This document shows positions 26,404-29,114 of a stretch of DNA of 29,114 bases, piece by piece. The position numbers and the translations under genes are program-made. The first letter of the stretch is position 1, and each line of letters opens with the position of its first letter. The DNA is from Stramenopiles sp. TOSAG23-3 (lineage: Eukaryota; Sar): NCBI GenBank assembly GCA_900128585.1, contig LT642240.1:1-29114 (forward strand), given 5' to 3'. The notes beneath the pieces are model-generated. The model did not search any database. It was not told the origin of the DNA and was given only the letters and a program-made list of their open reading frames with translations.

Positions 26404-28176
26404 ATGAACCTCGCAGTCGATGGTAATAACAACATGATGCTATATTACGATGAAATATTAGCATCGTATCCTAATACAAATACAACAAGTGTACATGTTA
26501 ATGATCATGTTCGTAAATCAACAACCATTAATAATAATAATAATAATAATAATAACAACAACAATAATCCATCATCAATACCAGAAAAAAAATGTAAATT
26601 ACCATCCTTTAAAATACAACCACCAACAACAGGTAAAGGAAAATATGTATTAGCAACAGAACCAATAACAGCAAATGAAATTGTATACAAGGAAAGGCCA
26701 ATAGTATGTTTACAAGCTTTAGAAAATAAACAAGATGTTGCTATTTGTCATTATTGTAAAAAACATGTTGGAACTATTGAACAACAAATGAATTTATTAG
26801 CAAAACGTATATCACGTCAAGATTTTATTGATACAAATAAGACTAGTATCATATGTTGTAAACACAATTGTGGGGAAATATATTGTTCCACTAAATGCTT
26901 AAACGATGATATCAATACCAATGGACATATGATACAATGTACAGGGCCTATAGATGATACAGATCATCCATTATTTCATTTTAAAATACATGCAATTCAG
27001 ACAAATGAAATATTTTTATTAGCTTTTCAAGTGATTTGTCAAATTATTCAAAAATATAAAACTAGTTATCGTACGATGAAGGAAAATGGTCATGATGACA
27101 ACGATTTAATAATAAAACTTGCAAAGAATCATTATAAACGTTTCCATGCAAAACCATGGTGGGAAATAGTATGGCCAGAAGATAGTTCCGATTTAAAAGA
27201 GAAAGAAGCATTAGCAACAACTGTATATAATTTATCATTGGAAAGTTTTACATTATTAAAGAAAGCTATTTTATATATAGAAAAAGAGGAAACAAAGAAG
27301 AGATACGATAAGGAGCAAGATGCAATTATTATAACGGAAAACATATTTGATTCTTTATTTAATATAGAATATTATGGTTGTATTATTGGTATGTTTGAAC
27401 AAAATAACTTAGGTGTACGAAAAACATCACCAATTGTGAAAGATTTAATACAAAAACAACAAGAAATATTGTTATCGAATGATAATACTGATGAAGAAGA
27501 AGGATCAAATAATAATAATAATAATGACGAAGTAATAGGAAATAATAATATTGTTAATGATGATGATGACGAAGATGAAATCATGTTGGATCCTGAAATA
27601 TTTGAAACGATTGAACCAATATTAGAGGAGATTGAACAATATGGAATATGGAATGGAGAGGAGCATGAAGAAGGTGAGGAGCAAGAGGAAGACGAACAAA
27701 TCGAAGGATCAGAAAACGATGATGAACGTAAAGAAGGTAACGATTCTAATACTACTACTACTGCAGATAATGGAAATACAAACAGTAACGATAATAATAA
27801 TATAGTAGATATATCAGAATTGATACCAATCATACCTGTGCCTGGAACAGAAGAGGATTTTGCAGCAAATACATTATCAATTGGAGATTTAAAATCATAT
27901 TTTCCACCATTAGATGGGACAGCACTTTTTACTATCATTTGTTGTATGAATCATTCTTGTGATCCAAATATAGTTATAGAATGGGATGATGATCCAAATG
28001 AACCTTTAAAAGCAAATGTAAAAGCAGTTCGACCAATTGAAATTGGAGAAGAATTATCATTTTCATACATCGATTGTAATTTGCCGTATGAAGAACGTCA
28101 ATTTAAATTACGTGATTATGGTTTTGTTTGCCAATGTAATAAATGTAAAGTAGAGAGTATGAGAGTAGGGGATTAA
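26404..28176 (+). CDS. SET-domain protein with MYND-like zinc finger (SMYD-type lysine methyltransferase-like)
   Basis: This is a 590-residue protein. A poly-Asn run (about 43-54) precedes the SET N-part (GKGKYVLATEPITANEIVYKE). A Cys/His insert follows (CHYCKKHVG from about 114, then CCKHNCGEIYCSTKC and HMIQC to about 179), resembling the split MYND finger of SMYD proteins. A helical middle region leads to a long acidic Asn/Glu/Asp-rich insert, about 360-472. The SET C-part has NHSCDPN at 516-522, GEELSFSYID near 549-558 and a post-SET FVCQCNKC near 574-581. These are the AdoMet-binding, active-site and zinc elements. The key Tyr is present in SFSYID. Protein lysine methylation is inferred from family; the target is unknown. 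It is intronless, with the start ATG at 26404. Confidence 0.8.
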   Translation: MNLAVDGNNNMMLYYDEILASYPNTNTTSVHVNDHVRKSTTINNNNNNNNNNNNNPSSIPEKKCKLPSFKIQPPTTGKGKYVLATEPITANEIVYKERPIVCLQALENKQDVAICHYCKKHVGTIEQQMNLLAKRISRQDFIDTNKTSIICCKHNCGEIYCSTKCLNDDINTNGHMIQCTGPIDDTDHPLFHFKIHAIQTNEIFLLAFQVICQIIQKYKTSYRTMKENGHDDNDLIIKLAKNHYKRFHAKPWWEIVWPEDSSDLKEKEALATTVYNLSLESFTLLKKAILYIEKEETKKRYDKEQDAIIITENIFDSLFNIEYYGCIIGMFEQNNLGVRKTSPIVKDLIQKQQEILLSNDNTDEEEGSNNNNNNDEVIGNNNIVNDDDDEDEIMLDPEIFETIEPILEEIEQYGIWNGEEHEEGEEQEEDEQIEGSENDDERKEGNDSNTTTTADNGNTNSNDNNNIVDISELIPIIPVPGTEEDFAANTLSIGDLKSYFPPLDGTALFTIICCMNHSCDPNIVIEWDDDPNEPLKANVKAVRPIEIGEELSFSYIDCNLPYEERQFKLRDYGFVCQCNKCKVESMRVGD

Positions 28177-28436
28177 TTAAAAATTGATTAAACTTTTTAT
28201 GTTGTGTGGTTTTTATTTTTTTCAGACTTTTCATCTTCCGACCTGAAACAATCTCTCACCAGTCTCACCTGAGAGAGGAAGTATGAAGTATGATACATCA
28301 ATAATCACAATAAAGTTTATATATTAGTTTAAATTTCGTCGTAATTTAAAAAATTTATTTTAAAATATCATTCCCCCACATTTTCCTTCAAAACTTCTCT
28401 TTTTATACATTGCTTCTTACATCCCCATTTACCATT
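28177..28436. other. Convergent intergenic between SET gene and TMEM45-like gene
   Basis: A short AT-rich stretch where the two genes end tail-to-tail. The near-inverted pair TCTCACCAGTCTCACCTGAGAGAGG near 28253-28275 could form a hairpin, and AATAAA appears near 28310. No gene was seen. Confidence 0.45.
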
Positions 28437-29114
28437 TCAATCATCATCATCACCGCCATCAACATCATCTACAAAATGATCTAAATCCTCTGAATCCATG
28501 GATTGTAATGAGAGGTGCCCATAGCCACTAGTATTATTGTTGTTGTTATCAGCAACATCATAATCGACTTTCTCTCCTCTTAAAAAACGTATCAAAAATA
28601 CCATTAAATATAAATAACTATTTAAAAAACCTACATACATACATGCCATAAAGAAAATTGCTAAATAATCCATTGAAGCATCTAAATTTCTTGATATTTG
28701 TGAAGCATTGGTGACTGTAGCAAAAAGTGTACCAGCTAAAGGAGAAAAATATCCGACTTCTAAATGTCGATTACCAATACGAAAGATAACCATAACAATC
28801 CATGACGTACCCGATAGGACATGGATTTGTTTATGCAATCCATGTGAATTAGGATCATGTAGTACTAATAATAAACCGATTAAACTTGCTGCAAATCCTG
28901 CTGGTAAATTAAATGTGTTTTTTCGAACCTTAGTCCATATTGCAAGCATTCCTACAAACGGTAAAAACATTAATATGAAATATAATCCGATATGTTGATT
29001 ATCTTGTACACTATAACCATGCCATGGCCAATGTGAACCAGGTCGACCAGCTATGGTAAAGGTAGATAATAAGAACCCACCAATAAACAAAGCTCTGTTT
29101 TCAAAATATATTAT
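28437..29114 (-). CDS. TMEM45/DUF716-like multi-pass membrane protein (partial, 5' end beyond window)
   Basis: The frame is open to the right edge of the window, so the N terminus is missing. A splice acceptor at about 29095 (TTTTGAAAACAG) is also possible. The visible part has about six hydrophobic segments. Family-like features are QHIGLYFILMFLPFVGML (the QH..LY helix) and LLLVLHDPNSHGLHKQIHVL, which recall the His-rich helices of DUF716/TMEM45 membrane proteins. A weaker GTLFATV segment follows. The C-terminal tail after KVDYD is cytosolic-looking and acidic, with NNNNN and DDDD runs. The resemblance is moderate; another multi-pass family is possible. It ends at 28437, facing the SET gene. 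Confidence 0.5.
   Translation of the reverse strand: MIYFENRALFIGGFLLSTFTIAGRPGSHWPWHGYSVQDNQHIGLYFILMFLPFVGMLAIWTKVRKNTFNLPAGFAASLIGLLLVLHDPNSHGLHKQIHVLSGTSWIVMVIFRIGNRHLEVGYFSPLAGTLFATVTNASQISRNLDASMDYLAIFFMACMYVGFLNSYLYLMVFLIRFLRGEKVDYDVADNNNNNTSGYGHLSLQSMDSEDLDHFVDDVDGGDDDD

Noticed and set aside
27372-27938. 188-codon minus-strand Ser-rich frame
   Set aside because: It is antisense to the acidic GAT/GAA/AAT insert of the SET gene. Such triplet bias opens the opposite frame.

Overview
The window is nuclear DNA of a unicellular eukaryote. It is AT-rich and uses the standard stop codons. It has few introns, and the two clear ones are GT-AG with GTAAGTTA donors. The proteins carry many Asn and Asp simple repeats. 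The conserved genes (eIF3h, an AKTIP/FTS-type ubiquitin E2 variant, a 3-beta-HSD-type dehydrogenase, a SET-domain protein) are all eukaryotic. I cannot place the lineage from sequence alone; an AT-rich protist fits best. No prokaryotic operon, CRISPR array, rRNA, tRNA or transposase was seen.

Layout. 1-4914 (+ strand) is a housekeeping block: eIF3 subunit h, a two-exon ubiquitin E2 variant and a membrane-anchored Rossmann-fold sterol-dehydrogenase-like protein. 5924-12952 (+) is a very large secreted, modular, cysteine-rich gene. It holds collagen-like Gly-X-Y patches, four-cysteine CCK modules and a repeated W/C-rich domain. Its reading frame breaks twice, each time at the same repeated sequence. 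13422-14723 (-) encodes an unrecognised coiled-coil protein. 15532-23671 (-) looks like two long open frames, but a canonical 112-nt phase-0 intron joins them into one protein of about 2,675 residues. That protein has a large ectodomain, ankyrin repeats, about 12 membrane segments, an EF-hand and a long helical tail. 23672-25099 is mostly repeat-bearing intergenic sequence with one small possible gene. 25100-29114 holds a pyridoxamine-oxidase-like FMN protein (-), a SET/MYND-type lysine methyltransferase-like protein (+) and a partial TMEM45/DUF716-like membrane protein (-) cut by the window edge.

The most interesting part is 5924-23671: a secreted multi-domain matrix or wall-like protein beside an unusually built surface receptor or channel-like protein. 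Both are large, low in recognisable homology and probably act at the cell surface. That they work together is only inferred from adjacency. The strongest sequence anomaly is the pair of homologous frame breaks at 11031-11067 and 12742-12767. These could be micro-introns, programmed frameshifts, lesions or assembly errors.
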